Positions 34,970 to 43,353 are shown, numbered from the stretch's first letter. The stretch is DNA of 64,000 nt from Hyphomicrobiales bacterium (GCA_021775755.1 JAJFHE010000033.1:248001-312000); one strand, 5' to 3'. Numbers and translations are program-made. The notes: generated from the sequence alone by a model not told the origin.

Positions 34970-35357
34970 CACATCTGACCAGTTGGGCCGGCAGATTGCA
35001 TCGCTGCCGCGTGACGAAGACGGCCCGGTGTTTCGCGAGCCCTGGGAGGCGCAGGCGTTTGCGATGACGGTGAAACTGCATGAGCGCGGACTGTTCACCT
35101 GGAACGAGTGGGCCGAAACGCTCGGCGCGGAGATCGCCGCCGCCGGGCCGGACGATACCGCGGAAAACTATTATCTCCGATGGCTCGCCGCCCTCGAAAC
35201 GCTGGTGGCGGCAAAGGGCACTCTTGCGGCCGCGGAGATTGCCGAGCGCAAGGATGCCTGGGACCGTGCAGCGCGCGCGACACCGCATGGCGAACCCATA
35301 GAGCTTGGCCGCGAATTGCGCGCGGACGCCCTGAAACAAGACCAGCCGCATGGCTGA
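34959..35357 (+). CDS. Nitrile hydratase activator/accessory protein
   Basis: 132 residues, beginning MPNDTSDQLGRQIASLPRDE and containing PVFREPWEAQAFAMTVKLHE then GLFTWNEWAETLGAEI. It resembles the N-terminal half of a beta subunit and matches the NHase accessory family (P14K/NhhG-like), which inserts cobalt or delivers a maturation subunit exchange. It overlaps beta-2 by 11 bases. Longer upstream starts would run inside the beta-2 gene and are rejected. Confidence 0.88.
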   Translation: MPNDTSDQLGRQIASLPRDEDGPVFREPWEAQAFAMTVKLHERGLFTWNEWAETLGAEIAAAGPDDTAENYYLRWLAALETLVAAKGTLAAAEIAERKDAWDRAARATPHGEPIELGRELRADALKQDQPHG

Positions 35358-35470
35358 GTCCTGCTGCAAATCGTGGCGAAGCCGCCATGCACATATTGTC
35401 TCATTGCCGCGCATTGCCGGTTCCGCTACGTCATTAAAGTGACGAACCCCCATCAGGATCACAAAACCTC

Positions 35471-36340
35471 ATGAGTTCCCCTCTTGGCACGGACCTCGGT
35501 CCACGGGAAAAGCCGCTCCTGGTTTTCGGCGGAATTTACGGCAACTTCGAAGCTCTTGGGGCACTCCTGCACACTGCGCACGAACTCGGGCTTACCGCCG
35601 CGGACATGGTGCACACCGGCGACGTCGCTGCATACTGTGCCGACACGCACGCCTGTGCCACACGGCTGCGCGATCTTGCTATTCCGTCGATCAAGGGAAA
35701 TGTCGAGCAACAGCTCGCGGCCAGCGCCGGCGATTGCGGCTGCGGCTTCGATGAGGGTTCGCAGTGCGACGCCCTCTCCGCCAAGTGGTATGCCCGCGCC
35801 AATGCGCAGACAACGCCCGAATTGCGCGGTTGGATGGCGGACCTGCCCGATCACATCACGTTTCAGATGAACGGCGTTTCATGCCATGTGATCCACGGTG
35901 GGTTTTCAGACATTTCACGCTTCATGTTCGAATCGGTTACGGGAACCGCGTTCGAGCAGGAGATGTCCGCGACCGCCGCCGACTGTGTGATTGCCGGGCA
36001 TACCGGCATCCCGTTCACACGGCCCGTCGGCACCCGCCTTTGGCACAACTCAGGCGCACTCGGCATGCCCGCGAACGACGCCACCCGGCGCGCCTGGTTC
36101 TCGCTGATCAGCCCACATGGGAGCGGCATCGAGATCGCCCAGCATGCTATCTCATATGACGCGGCAACCACCGCCCAGAAAACCCGCGCCGCGGGCCTGC
36201 CGGAAGAGTACGCCCGCGCACTGGAAACGGGTCTTTGGCCCAACACCGACCATCTCCCCGCCGCCGAAACCGCAAACAGCGGCAAAGAACTGCCAACCGG
36301 CTCGTTTGTGTGGCAGCCCATCCGTGTGGCTGCCGAGTAA
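35471..36340 (+). CDS. Metallophosphoesterase-like protein with altered first metal motif
   Basis: 289 residues of the calcineurin-like phosphoesterase fold. GD (Asp51 in VHTGDVAAYC), GNVEQ (Asn77), a His in CHVIHGGFS and the last motif IAGHTGIPF are kept. The first motif, normally D-x-H-G-N, reads GGIYGNFEAL, so the metal-binding Asp and His are Gly21 and Tyr23. It is either inactive, uses one metal, or has a changed chemistry. It follows the nitrile hydratase operon by 113 bases in the same direction. The cysteines in GDCGCGFDEGSQC and CADTHAC are also notable. Confidence 0.8.
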   Translation: MSSPLGTDLGPREKPLLVFGGIYGNFEALGALLHTAHELGLTAADMVHTGDVAAYCADTHACATRLRDLAIPSIKGNVEQQLAASAGDCGCGFDEGSQCDALSAKWYARANAQTTPELRGWMADLPDHITFQMNGVSCHVIHGGFSDISRFMFESVTGTAFEQEMSATAADCVIAGHTGIPFTRPVGTRLWHNSGALGMPANDATRRAWFSLISPHGSGIEIAQHAISYDAATTAQKTRAAGLPEEYARALETGLWPNTDHLPAAETANSGKELPTGSFVWQPIRVAAE

Positions 36341-36505
36341 GCCGTCGGAAGAAAATCCTTTTGAATCGATCACGCTGCACTCGGCCCGGCGCAACGCACT
36401 TGCCTGGACGATGACCCCCGGGGCGGGGCGGTAATTTCGCGCTTGACGCCGCACCGCTCACCGCTCATCACTCCGCTCTCACGCTCAACTCGCAAAGGCG
36501 CATCC

Positions 36506-37162
36506 ATGATCGACGGCCCTCGCTTGGCCCCCGCCTCGGGCGGCGCTGCAAAACAGCTGATAATTTTTGCGCACGGCTTCGGCGCCGACGGCAACGATCT
36601 GATTTCGCTTGGCCGCGAGTGGCAGGCGTTCCTGCCCGATGCCGCCTTTGTCTCCCCGCACGCACCCGAGCCCTGCGCCGGCGCACCCATGGGCCGGCAG
36701 TGGTTTCCGATTACCAAGCTCGACCCGAACGAATACTGGGACGGTGTGCGCCATGCCGCGCCGGCGCTGGAAGAGTTCATCGACCACGAGCTTGCAGGGT
36801 TGGGGCTTGAGGCGTCCGCGCTCGGCCTCGTCGGCTTCTCGCAGGGCACTATGATGTCGTTGCATGTGGGCCTGCGCCGCGCCGCGCCTCCTGCCGCGAT
36901 CGTCGGCTATTCGGGCATCCTTGCCGGCCCCGAAAAACTCGAAGCGGAGCTTGCCGGTAAACCGCCGGTGCTGCTCGTGCACGGCGACGGCGATGAGGTC
37001 ATCCCCGTGCAGGCGCTGTTCCAGACGGCGCAGGCGCTTGGCAATTCAGGGCTTTCGGTACGCTGGCATGCCTCGCCCGGCATCGGCCACGGCATCGACC
37101 CCACGGGACTGCTAATGGGCGGCACGTTTCTGCGCGATGCGTTTGCCGGGAGGCTTGGCTGA
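36506..37162 (+). CDS. Phospholipase/carboxylesterase family hydrolase
   Basis: An alpha/beta hydrolase of 218 residues. The serine nucleophile is in GLVGFSQGTMMSL, the Asp in LVHGDGDEVIPV and the His in PGIGHGIDPTG. HGFGADGNDLISLGREW and the WFPI region match the bacterial carboxylesterase family (Pfam Abhydrolase_2). ATG at 36506 with AAGG upstream is used instead of an earlier TTG. Substrate unknown. Confidence 0.88.
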   Translation: MIDGPRLAPASGGAAKQLIIFAHGFGADGNDLISLGREWQAFLPDAAFVSPHAPEPCAGAPMGRQWFPITKLDPNEYWDGVRHAAPALEEFIDHELAGLGLEASALGLVGFSQGTMMSLHVGLRRAAPPAAIVGYSGILAGPEKLEAELAGKPPVLLVHGDGDEVIPVQALFQTAQALGNSGLSVRWHASPGIGHGIDPTGLLMGGTFLRDAFAGRLG

Positions 37163-37282
37163 CGCAGCCGCCGAAAACGACCGCAACGGCTCGGTCTTTC
37201 ACATAGCTGTCACACCAGATATAGTAACGTCTTCGCGGCGTTACGGATCACCGGCGCCGCCCTTGTGCAGGAGATCGTTCGC

Positions 37283-37843
37283 GTGTCCATGGCCTTTACA
37301 ACCCCGGAAAGCTGTCCGGCATTGGTGCTCAATGCCGACTACCGGCCGTTGAGCTACTATCCCTTGTCGCTGTGGTCATGGCAGGACGCGGTCAAGGCGG
37401 TGTTTCTCGACCGTGTCAACATCGTGTCGCATTACGATCAGATCGTGCACTCGCCCTCGCTCGAGCTCAAGCTGCCGAGCGTCGTGTCGCTCAAGACCTA
37501 TGTGAAGCCGGCGCGCTATCCGGCCTTTACCCGGTTCAACCTGTTCCTGCGCGACAAGTTCACTTGCCAGTATTGCGGCATCGGTGACGACCTCACCTTC
37601 GATCACATGATCCCGCGCTCGCGCGGCGGCAAGACCACCTGGGACAATGTCGTCACTGCGTGCTCGCCGTGCAATCTGCGCAAGGGCGGCAAGCACCCGC
37701 GCGAAATACGCATGTGGCCGCACCAGATGCCGGTGCGCCCGACGGTGCACGACCTGCACCGCAACGGGCGCATGTTCCCGCCGAACTATCTGCATGACAG
37801 CTGGCAGGACTATCTCTACTGGGATACCGAACTCGAACCTTGA
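37283..37843 (+). CDS. HNH endonuclease
   Basis: 186 residues. The HNH core is CQYCGIGDDLTFDHMIPRSR, then WDNVVTACSPCN; two CxxC pairs bind a structural zinc, with the catalytic His in FDHMIP. This short, widely conserved alphaproteobacterial HNH protein is usually a stand-alone chromosomal gene with no proven role. The start is GTG 37283 (AGGAG nine bases upstream) or ATG 37289. Its 3' end overlaps the convergent YeeE-like gene by 28 bases. Confidence 0.88.
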   Translation: MSMAFTTPESCPALVLNADYRPLSYYPLSLWSWQDAVKAVFLDRVNIVSHYDQIVHSPSLELKLPSVVSLKTYVKPARYPAFTRFNLFLRDKFTCQYCGIGDDLTFDHMIPRSRGGKTTWDNVVTACSPCNLRKGGKHPREIRMWPHQMPVRPTVHDLHRNGRMFPPNYLHDSWQDYLYWDTELEP

Positions 37844-38256
37844 GCCGGCCCCTCGCGCAAACGTCGCGCACCCCACATGCCAAGCAGCATGGCGGGAACG
37901 AAGACGAATGTGCCATGCGCCAGCAATGTCAGGCTCGCTAACGCCGGTCCGGGACAAAACCCGCCAAGCCCCCACCCGAGCCCGAAAAGCGCCGCGCCGG
38001 TTAGCAGCGGGCGGTCGATATCGCGCGCCATTGGCCACGCGAAGCTCTCCGCAAAGAGTGGCTTGGAACGCCCGCGCAGCACGCGAAAGCCGAAGAAGGC
38101 CACCGCCACCGCGCCGCCCATGACGAACGCCAGGCTCGGATCCCAGGTACCGGCGATATCGAGAAAATTCAAAACCTTTGCCGGATCGCTCATGCCGGAA
38201 ACCGCTAAGCCGACGCCGAACATAAGACCGGCGATCAGGGCCGAAAGGACACGCAT
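37816..38256 (-). CDS. YeeE/YedE-type membrane protein, C-terminal half protein
   Basis: 146 residues, four hydrophobic segments. MRVLSALIAGLMFGVGLAVSG, then PAKVLNFLDIAGTWDPSLAF and GLGWGLGGFCPGPALASL mark the DUF6691/YeeE half. Its ATG overlaps the TAA of the upstream half protein by one base (TAATG), so the two are coupled and likely form one YeeE-like sulfur-compound (thiosulfate-type) transporter from two chains, as PmpA/PmpB-like pairs do. The conserved cysteine in GFCPGPA fits sulfur relay. Confidence 0.85.
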   Translation of the reverse strand: MRVLSALIAGLMFGVGLAVSGMSDPAKVLNFLDIAGTWDPSLAFVMGGAVAVAFFGFRVLRGRSKPLFAESFAWPMARDIDRPLLTGAALFGLGWGLGGFCPGPALASLTLLAHGTFVFVPAMLLGMWGARRLREGPAQGSSSVSQ

Positions 38257-38690
38257 TAGATCGTCCCCCAGATTACATGGCGCATGACATAGACGGTAAT
38301 GCCGGCAACGCCGATAAACGTGACGGTGGCCACAGCCGAACGCCACGACAACCGCGCCAGACCGCACACCCCGTGACCACTTGTGCATCCGGCCCCCCGA
38401 ACGGAACCGAAGCCGACAAGCCCGCCGGCAACCGCCATCAGGGGAAGATTGTAGGAAACCGTCTGCGCAATGAACTGGCCTGAGATTTCTTCATAGAGCG
38501 CAGGCGCTGCAACGAGGCCCACGACGAATGCGATCTTGGACCAAAGATCGCCACGATCCGCCGGCGGCAACAACCTGCTCACAATGCCGCTGATACCCGC
38601 AATCCGCCCATTGGCCGCCATCAGGATAACCGCGGCAATGCCGATCAAAACACCGCCCAGAAGCGAGGCGAAAGGCGTAAATTCCGTCAT
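38256..38690 (-). CDS. YeeE/YedE-type membrane protein, N-terminal half protein
   Basis: 144 residues with four to five membrane segments. GRIAGISGIVSRLL and GFGSVRGAGCTSGHGVCGLA are the sulfur-transporter motifs, the second with the functional cysteines. It is the first gene of the split pair. The window has no BigR-type repressor or sulfur dioxygenase beside it, unlike the bigR operon. Confidence 0.87.
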   Translation of the reverse strand: MTEFTPFASLLGGVLIGIAAVILMAANGRIAGISGIVSRLLPPADRGDLWSKIAFVVGLVAAPALYEEISGQFIAQTVSYNLPLMAVAGGLVGFGSVRGAGCTSGHGVCGLARLSWRSAVATVTFIGVAGITVYVMRHVIWGTI

Positions 38691-38785
38691 ACGATACTTC
38701 CCCGATTGAAGGTTCGCGTAACACTTGGCCCCTCACCGCCGCGCTGGCAAGCCGGTGGGACAAACTGCCCTGACCTGAAGTGGCG

Positions 38786-39565
38786 TCAGTTTCCACCGGT
38801 GATATGTTCAATCAGCAGTTTCCGGGTGAAATGAACCCTGACAGCCTGCAGTTCGTCATCGGAGATTTTTTCCGCGACAATGTAGAAGGGAAGCGGCAGG
38901 GGATACTGGACTAGCCCCATGCTGTCGAACAGCCGCTCCTCCTCATCGGTCCAAACGATCTCGTTCAATTGACCAATGATCTCTGTGTTCTTCAGGAGAA
39001 ACTGATAACGCGCGGTATCTTGAATACACGTGTTATACTGTTCCGCCGTCCCGCCAGCAGATTCAAACGTCTCGAACAAGAGAGGCTCCCATACTTCCTG
39101 CTCATATGACCGGGGCGTATCGGCGACACCGTTTGCAAATTTGGCCAGAAAGCGCAGTGCCTTTTGCCAGGACATAGCTTGGGAGCCGCAGCTCGCAAGC
39201 AGAACCGACGCAGCATCCGTCGGAGTTTCTAGGTAGTGGCGAACGATAAGGCCGAAGCCGTGCGAGCTTACAAGCCTGTAAAACTCCTCGATTTCAGTGG
39301 CAATAAACTTCCTGCATTGCGGGCATCCGATCAGCCCGTAATAGACGACAAATTTTTCCTTTTCCGCTCCGATAACGATGTCGTAGTTCTCATTGAAAAC
39401 GATCCGTTGAGTGAAATCGTAGGCGCCGCGCCCGTGAGCATTCTGCTCCAGCGCCTCGGCACGCGCAGGCCGGTCGGCAACGGACAGATGGAGCGCCACA
39501 ACCAAGCCGCAAAAGAAGCGAAAAGCATGAGCTAACATCGAACGGTTCCCCGGGTTAGACCGCAT
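38786..39565 (-). CDS. Secreted thioredoxin-fold protein with CPQC motif
   Basis: 259 residues from ATG 39565 (GAGG nine bases upstream, overlapping the preceding stop by 11 bases); ATG 39538 is also possible. A signal peptide covers about 10-37. FVVYYGLIGCPQCRKFIA puts a CPQC pair at 81/84, as in DsbA/DsbC-like redox proteins. Two more cysteines (ASCGSQ and NTCIQD) follow. VQYPLPLPFYIV may be the cis-proline strand. It probably acts on disulfides in the periplasm. It lies 95 bases upstream of the YeeE pair in the same direction and could donate reducing power to it. Confidence 0.65.
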   Translation of the reverse strand: MRSNPGNRSMLAHAFRFFCGLVVALHLSVADRPARAEALEQNAHGRGAYDFTQRIVFNENYDIVIGAEKEKFVVYYGLIGCPQCRKFIATEIEEFYRLVSSHGFGLIVRHYLETPTDAASVLLASCGSQAMSWQKALRFLAKFANGVADTPRSYEQEVWEPLLFETFESAGGTAEQYNTCIQDTARYQFLLKNTEIIGQLNEIVWTDEEERLFDSMGLVQYPLPLPFYIVAEKISDDELQAVRVHFTRKLLIEHITGGN

Positions 39566-40391
39566 GGGACTGCACCTCGAGCAGACGCTTCATCAGCGGA
39601 ACGGCGATGACGGCGGACACCGCCCATGCGATCGGCGAAACGGCGATCAGGAACATCGTGGTCGAGAGTGATGCGTTTGTCCCCGCGGCATCGCTCAGCA
39701 AGATCTCACCAAGGATGCCGGTGACCATGGACACGACGAAGCCGGCCCACCAGTAGGCCGCCAGATTGCCGGTTTGGACCCGCAGGGCCTGCGCGATGCG
39801 TTTCAGGTCCCGATAGGGCATCCAGAGATTTACGACCGGAATGAAGTATCGCACGACGACAAGCCAGGTGGGCAGAGCGTGCCGGCCATCCGTGCGGAAA
39901 TACGCGTTCGCATTCGTCCGGGCGATAAACACGGAAAACGAGATGACCGCCACGATAGAAGCAATCCAGTAGAGCGGAGCTGAAAACGCCCGGTCATAAA
40001 TGCCGTATTTGTCCTCGAGCGGCGCAGCGATCAGCCAGATACCAATCAGAGCGGAGTAGAAGGCGTCGATGTAGAACGCGATCCTCATGACCTTGAACAC
40101 ACCTGTATTGTTGGAGTATTCGGCAGTCTGGCCCGAGGGCGCCGGCTGCGATGCGGCACGCGCCGGCTGTTGCTGCCGCCCGGCATCCCCGGGCAACGGG
40201 GGCGGCGCAACTTCTTCACCCCCCAGCAACTCCTTCAATGCGGTTTTGTAGGCGGGCATCCACTCGTCGAGGTCTTCGCTCCAGACGAGAGTGTGGGCGC
40301 CGATCACATCCGTCTCGACAAGCGCGCCGATCTGTTGCTCTTCCACGGGGCCGAGCTGCTTGTCGCCTCTTTGATAGTACCACTTCGTCAT
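39555..40391 (-). CDS. GYF-domain membrane protein (GYF_2 plus DUF4328-like)
   Basis: 278 residues. The N-terminal GYF_2-type domain (about 2-48) reads KWYYQRGDKQLGPVEEQQIG then TLVWSEDLDEWMPA. A Pro/Gln-rich linker follows. A DUF4328-like membrane region (about 110-270) comes next, with six hydrophobic segments and PTWLVVVRYFIPVVNLWMPY. ATG at 40391 has GAGGAA upstream. The GYF domain would sit in the cytoplasm and bind proline-rich peptides; the partner is unknown. Confidence 0.75.
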   Translation of the reverse strand: MTKWYYQRGDKQLGPVEEQQIGALVETDVIGAHTLVWSEDLDEWMPAYKTALKELLGGEEVAPPPLPGDAGRQQQPARAASQPAPSGQTAEYSNNTGVFKVMRIAFYIDAFYSALIGIWLIAAPLEDKYGIYDRAFSAPLYWIASIVAVISFSVFIARTNANAYFRTDGRHALPTWLVVVRYFIPVVNLWMPYRDLKRIAQALRVQTGNLAAYWWAGFVVSMVTGILGEILLSDAAGTNASLSTTMFLIAVSPIAWAVSAVIAVPLMKRLLEVQSHAV

Positions 40392-40458
40392 GGGTTCCTC
40401 GCTGGAGCGCGGCCGCACCAAGCATGGTGCGCCGCTTCTTCAAACACGCATGGCATCG

Positions 40459-41037
40459 TCAAAACGTCGAGCAGCGGGCTTCGGCGGTTGCGTTGTCGGA
40501 GTTGATCGTGGGCTCTGGAAACTTGATCGAAATGGTCTGCTGCTGGCCGTCGACGAGATGCACCGTTCGTTGCTTCGTGAAATCGCCCTCCGGACTCGAC
40601 AGCGTCACTTCAAGTGTTGCGTTGCCGGCGCGACCCTCCTGCTTGATGACAACGATCGCGGTGTAACCGAAATCCATCTCGCCATTAATAAGGAACGCGT
40701 CCGGCTTCAGTTCGAGTGTCTGCAGTTCACAGGCTCCCACCACATTTGCCGTGAAAGACGCGATAATGTCCGAGAATTTACCGCTGAGGATCAGCCAGCC
40801 GACCAAAACAACGCCGCCCACTTTCAGAACGTTCGAGACGATCTTTTCAACTTCGGGCTTTTCAACATCGGGGCCATCGCCGGATTGCGCCGCCTGGCCC
40901 GGCTCGCCGCCATCGCCGGAGGCCGACCCGCGAAACGGCATCGGCGGAACCACCGGTTTCTTGATACCGCAATGCGGACAGGTCTCCGCTTCCGAAGAAA
41001 CCTCCTTGCCGCATTCCCTGCATGGTGCGAGCGCCAT
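40459..41037 (-). CDS. Zinc-ribbon membrane protein of unknown function
   Basis: 192 residues. An N-terminal zinc ribbon (CRECGKEVSSEAETCPHC, Cys 6, 9, 20, 23) is followed by a Gly/Asp/Glu linker, one membrane helix (about 74-91) and a C-terminal beta-rich domain with two cysteines (GACELQ, ARCSTF). The C-terminal part would be periplasmic. ATG at 41037 has GGGGGAG nine bases upstream. It lies 67 bases upstream of the GYF gene. Function unknown. Confidence 0.7.
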   Translation of the reverse strand: MALAPCRECGKEVSSEAETCPHCGIKKPVVPPMPFRGSASGDGGEPGQAAQSGDGPDVEKPEVEKIVSNVLKVGGVVLVGWLILSGKFSDIIASFTANVVGACELQTLELKPDAFLINGEMDFGYTAIVVIKQEGRAGNATLEVTLSSPEGDFTKQRTVHLVDGQQQTISIKFPEPTINSDNATAEARCSTF

Positions 41038-41095
41038 AGATCCGGTCTCCCCCTGATTTACCGTCACAGCCGGTCACCGGCGGGCCCGGCCCTGA

Positions 41096-41114
41096 AGACT
41101 ACTCTTTTTAGTCT
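41096..41114. repeat. Short hairpin between the small membrane protein and zinc-ribbon genes
   Basis: AGACTA (41096-41101) and TAGTCT (41109-41114) form a 6-bp stem with a pyrimidine-rich loop. It may be a weak terminator or attenuator. Confidence 0.25.
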
Positions 41115-41203
41115 GCACCCGCCGCCACTGCAATCTGGGATTTTGGCCTTATGGGCATTTCCGCACATCCCTTTTCCGAAGCTCCGGTGCCTGGCGCCAC
41201 AGT

Positions 41204-41518
41204 TCATATTATGCCCGCCGCCAGCGTGACGCATCCGACACCGGCCGCGGCGCCAAACGCGATCCTGTTCGCATTACTCGTTCCATGTGCCGTGAAGCGG
41301 GACCTGTAGCCGTCGACAGCCCCCAGCGCGACCAGAACGCACGCCACACCCAGATGTGCCGATGTCGGCTCGCCCCCGGCCACAAGCGCGGTGATAATCA
41401 TGGAAACGTTGAAGCTGGTGCACCGCCAGCACAACGGGAAACACAGGCCGAGGAAGCGCGGAGCGGATCCGGCTCTTCCGTTACACAAGGGTTGGCGAAG
41501 ACAACGCATTTCGCTCAC
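41204..41518 (-). CDS. Small putative three-helix membrane protein
   Basis: 104 residues. Its ATG overlaps the stop of the upstream gene (ATGA at 41515-41518), which supports it being real. Three hydrophobic stretches are visible: about 22-45, SAHLGVACVLVALGAVDG (about 53-70) and ANRIAFGAAAGVGCVTLAAG (about 83-102). The N-terminal 38 residues are Cys/Arg-rich and unusual. No family is recognised; a shorter start at the internal ATG (residue 40) is possible. Confidence 0.4.
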   Translation of the reverse strand: MSEMRCLRQPLCNGRAGSAPRFLGLCFPLCWRCTSFNVSMIITALVAGGEPTSAHLGVACVLVALGAVDGYRSRFTAHGTSNANRIAFGAAAGVGCVTLAAGII

Positions 41519-41952
41519 GAACCCGATATGGTCAGCGACGACACCATCGCCCGGGTAAACCCGGCAAAAAATTCGGAAGGATTTTCGTGCGAGTATTCCT
41601 CGTATGCGTCGGAAATGTTCGGCGCAATCTCTGCCGCAAAGATCCGCTCAACCGCGCGCTGGCTGACATCGCTCCTGTATTTTTTTCCAAACAGCGTTAG
41701 GTGCGCCTTCACCTGTTTTGAGTTCCACAAACCTTCCCATTTGCGGATTGCCTGTTCACAGCGCGAAAACGTAAACGCGTCCGCAAATTCCGGAAACTCT
41801 TCCGCCAGAAGCTGCGCAAGTGCCTCCGGGCGCTTTGCCGCGGCAGCCTTCGCCTGCAACGCCCTTGCCGCTTCCTCATTGTCGCTTTGCGAAGACGCAA
41901 CGCCACACACAACAAACGCGATCACCGCCAGCAGTATGATGATAAGCCACAT
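41515..41952 (-). CDS. Single-pass membrane protein of unknown function
   Basis: 145 residues. A strong N-terminal membrane helix (MWLIIILLAVIAFVVCGVAS) is followed by a charged alpha-helical region, including AKRPEALAQLLAEEFPEFAD and KVHLTLFGKKYRSDVSQ-like helix, and a tail ending SLTISGS. ATG 41952 is used; an upstream TTG frame is rejected. The soluble part could be on either side of the membrane. No family recognised. It is coupled to the downstream three-helix protein. Confidence 0.6.
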   Translation of the reverse strand: MWLIIILLAVIAFVVCGVASSQSDNEEAARALQAKAAAAKRPEALAQLLAEEFPEFADAFTFSRCEQAIRKWEGLWNSKQVKAHLTLFGKKYRSDVSQRAVERIFAAEIAPNISDAYEEYSHENPSEFFAGFTRAMVSSLTISGS

Positions 41953-42378
41953 GTTACCGTCCAATTCGTCCCGGTAGTTTCGTCAACGGAGCCTGTCCGA
42001 ACGCTGGACCAGACCACCGCTCGAACCCGTGCGCGGTCGCGTCGAACCATCGAACATCGACGGTTTTCTATCAGGACATGGCGTGAGGGCGAATTGACCG
42101 TCGTTGACCGGTTTTGAGCGGCTGCGATGGGAGGCGAAGGACCCGCGAATGCTACTCCATCACCAAAGACTGTTGGCTCGGGCTCCAGCAGACAACCGTC
42201 GTGCTGCTCCGTCACACATGCGGATGATCGAGGGTCGGGCTTGGGGATGCGAACAAACGCCGCAAGACAACCGGCTGGGTCAAGCAGTTCGGGCCGAACG
42301 GCGAAGCCACAATGCCCGCCCGACGCACCAAAACATGTACGCGAGCAGGCACGGGGCCCACCAGAACGGTACTTCGGC
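41953..42378. other. Intergenic region, no gene seen
   Basis: Frames on both strands are short and lack ribosome sites or recognisable protein patterns. No repeat, tRNA-like cloverleaf or transposase remnant is convincing. It probably carries the promoter for the minus-strand gene at 41952. Confidence 0.5.
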
Positions 42379-42810
42379 TTATCTGCTTAGAACTATCTCG
42401 TGGAACCTCTCCCGCTCCAGATATTGCAAAACATTCTTTGCCGTCTCCTCATCTTCAATTTTGTACCAAGGCACTGCGACCAGGTCACAAAGGCCGGACA
42501 AAACTAAAATCACCCGTTCGGAGAGCCCGTTTTTCGTACCAATTGCAGCCTCTGACAATTCTGGATGCGCCATCCGTTCTCTTTCGAAATCATAGTCTTC
42601 GGGAACACAAATTTTGAACCCATTCAAATCGCCATATTCGTCAAGCCTTTGAAGTACATGACTATACGGGCTAAAATAACGCCACTCGGCTTGATTGACC
42701 TCTGCCAATTGTTCTGTTTCCGAGGCTACCTGTATAGGGCTGCCAAATACCATCAACGGAGCGGCAAAGACCGAAGCCAAGAGCGCGACGAACATCAGCA
42801 ATAATTTCAT
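42379..42810 (-). CDS. Small secreted protein, unknown function, lower GC
   Basis: 143 residues with a clear signal peptide (LLLMFVALLASVFAAPLMVF, cleavage near 24). The mature part is acidic and soluble, with two cysteines (FKICVPEDYDFE and SGLCDLVAVPWY) that may form a disulfide. ATG at 42810 has AGAGGAAAA upstream. The gene is visibly more A/T-rich than its neighbours, a hint of recent acquisition. No family recognised. Confidence 0.65.
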   Translation of the reverse strand: MKLLLMFVALLASVFAAPLMVFGSPIQVASETEQLAEVNQAEWRYFSPYSHVLQRLDEYGDLNGFKICVPEDYDFERERMAHPELSEAAIGTKNGLSERVILVLSGLCDLVAVPWYKIEDEETAKNVLQYLERERFHEIVLSR

Positions 42811-42973
42811 TTTCGTTTTCCTCTAACATCTAGGCTGCCATCCCCCAGATGGGTTTCTTCATAGCGAGAGACCGGCATGGACCATTCCTATTTCTAAGTC
42901 TGTTTTGGTTTGGCGGAGTATGTGACCTTTCTTCCGCGGACTTGATGCAATTCGGGTGGGATTTTTCCGGCTG

Positions 42974-43174
42974 TCAACGAATTTGGGCGGCGAAAAAAAG
43001 AAGACCCGCGCCAACCACAAGTATTCCCAGCGGACTGGCATCGCCGGAGGAGTTGGCCATGCCGGATGTGCCACCACAGCCGGTTGCGGTCGACGGCGTG
43101 TCGGCCAGCGCCAGCCACGAAGCCGTCTGATGACTGGCGCCGGCGATACGGGAGTCTATGTATGTCTCGCACAT
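42974..43174 (-). CDS. Possible 66-residue protein with C-terminal membrane anchor
   Basis: The frame ends in SGDASPLGILVVGAGLLFFA followed by AQIR, preceded by a small-residue stretch with GCGGTSG. This is the outline of a CTERM-type sorting tail or tail anchor: a Cys/Gly motif, one membrane helix and a final Arg. A stop lies nine codons upstream of the ATG, so it is not the visible end of a longer protein. The ribosome site is weak. Treat as a candidate only. Confidence 0.3.
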   Translation of the reverse strand: MCETYIDSRIAGASHQTASWLALADTPSTATGCGGTSGMANSSGDASPLGILVVGAGLLFFAAQIR

Positions 43175-43313
43175 GCTCGCGGACCTGTTTTGCGGATGCT
43201 ATTTATTGTGAACCCGGATTTGACACTCAACAGCCCATTCGCCTTCGGCGGTCCGGACAAATGTCGTTTCAGCCCGGACCGCCGGTCGCCATAACACGCG
43301 GATGAAACAGATA

Positions 43314-43337
43314 GGCGGCGGCTTTGCAGCCGCCGCC
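43314..43337 (-). terminator. GC-rich hairpin after the 42-residue gene
   Basis: GGCGGCGGCT (43314-43323) pairs with AGCCGCCGCC (43328-43337) around TTGC. It lies 16 bases after the stop of the small gene on the minus strand, followed by TATCTGTTTC. A likely intrinsic terminator. Confidence 0.7.
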
Positions 43338-43353
43338 CGGCGTCGTGGGGAGG

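Noticed and set aside
41953-42378. Possible decayed transposase or other gene in the 426-base gap
   Set aside because: No frame on either strand shows a family pattern, and stops are scattered as in non-coding DNA.
42859-43077. 72-codon minus-strand frame beside the 66-codon frame
   Set aside because: It has no ribosome site or family pattern, and it overlaps the better-supported frame with the membrane anchor.
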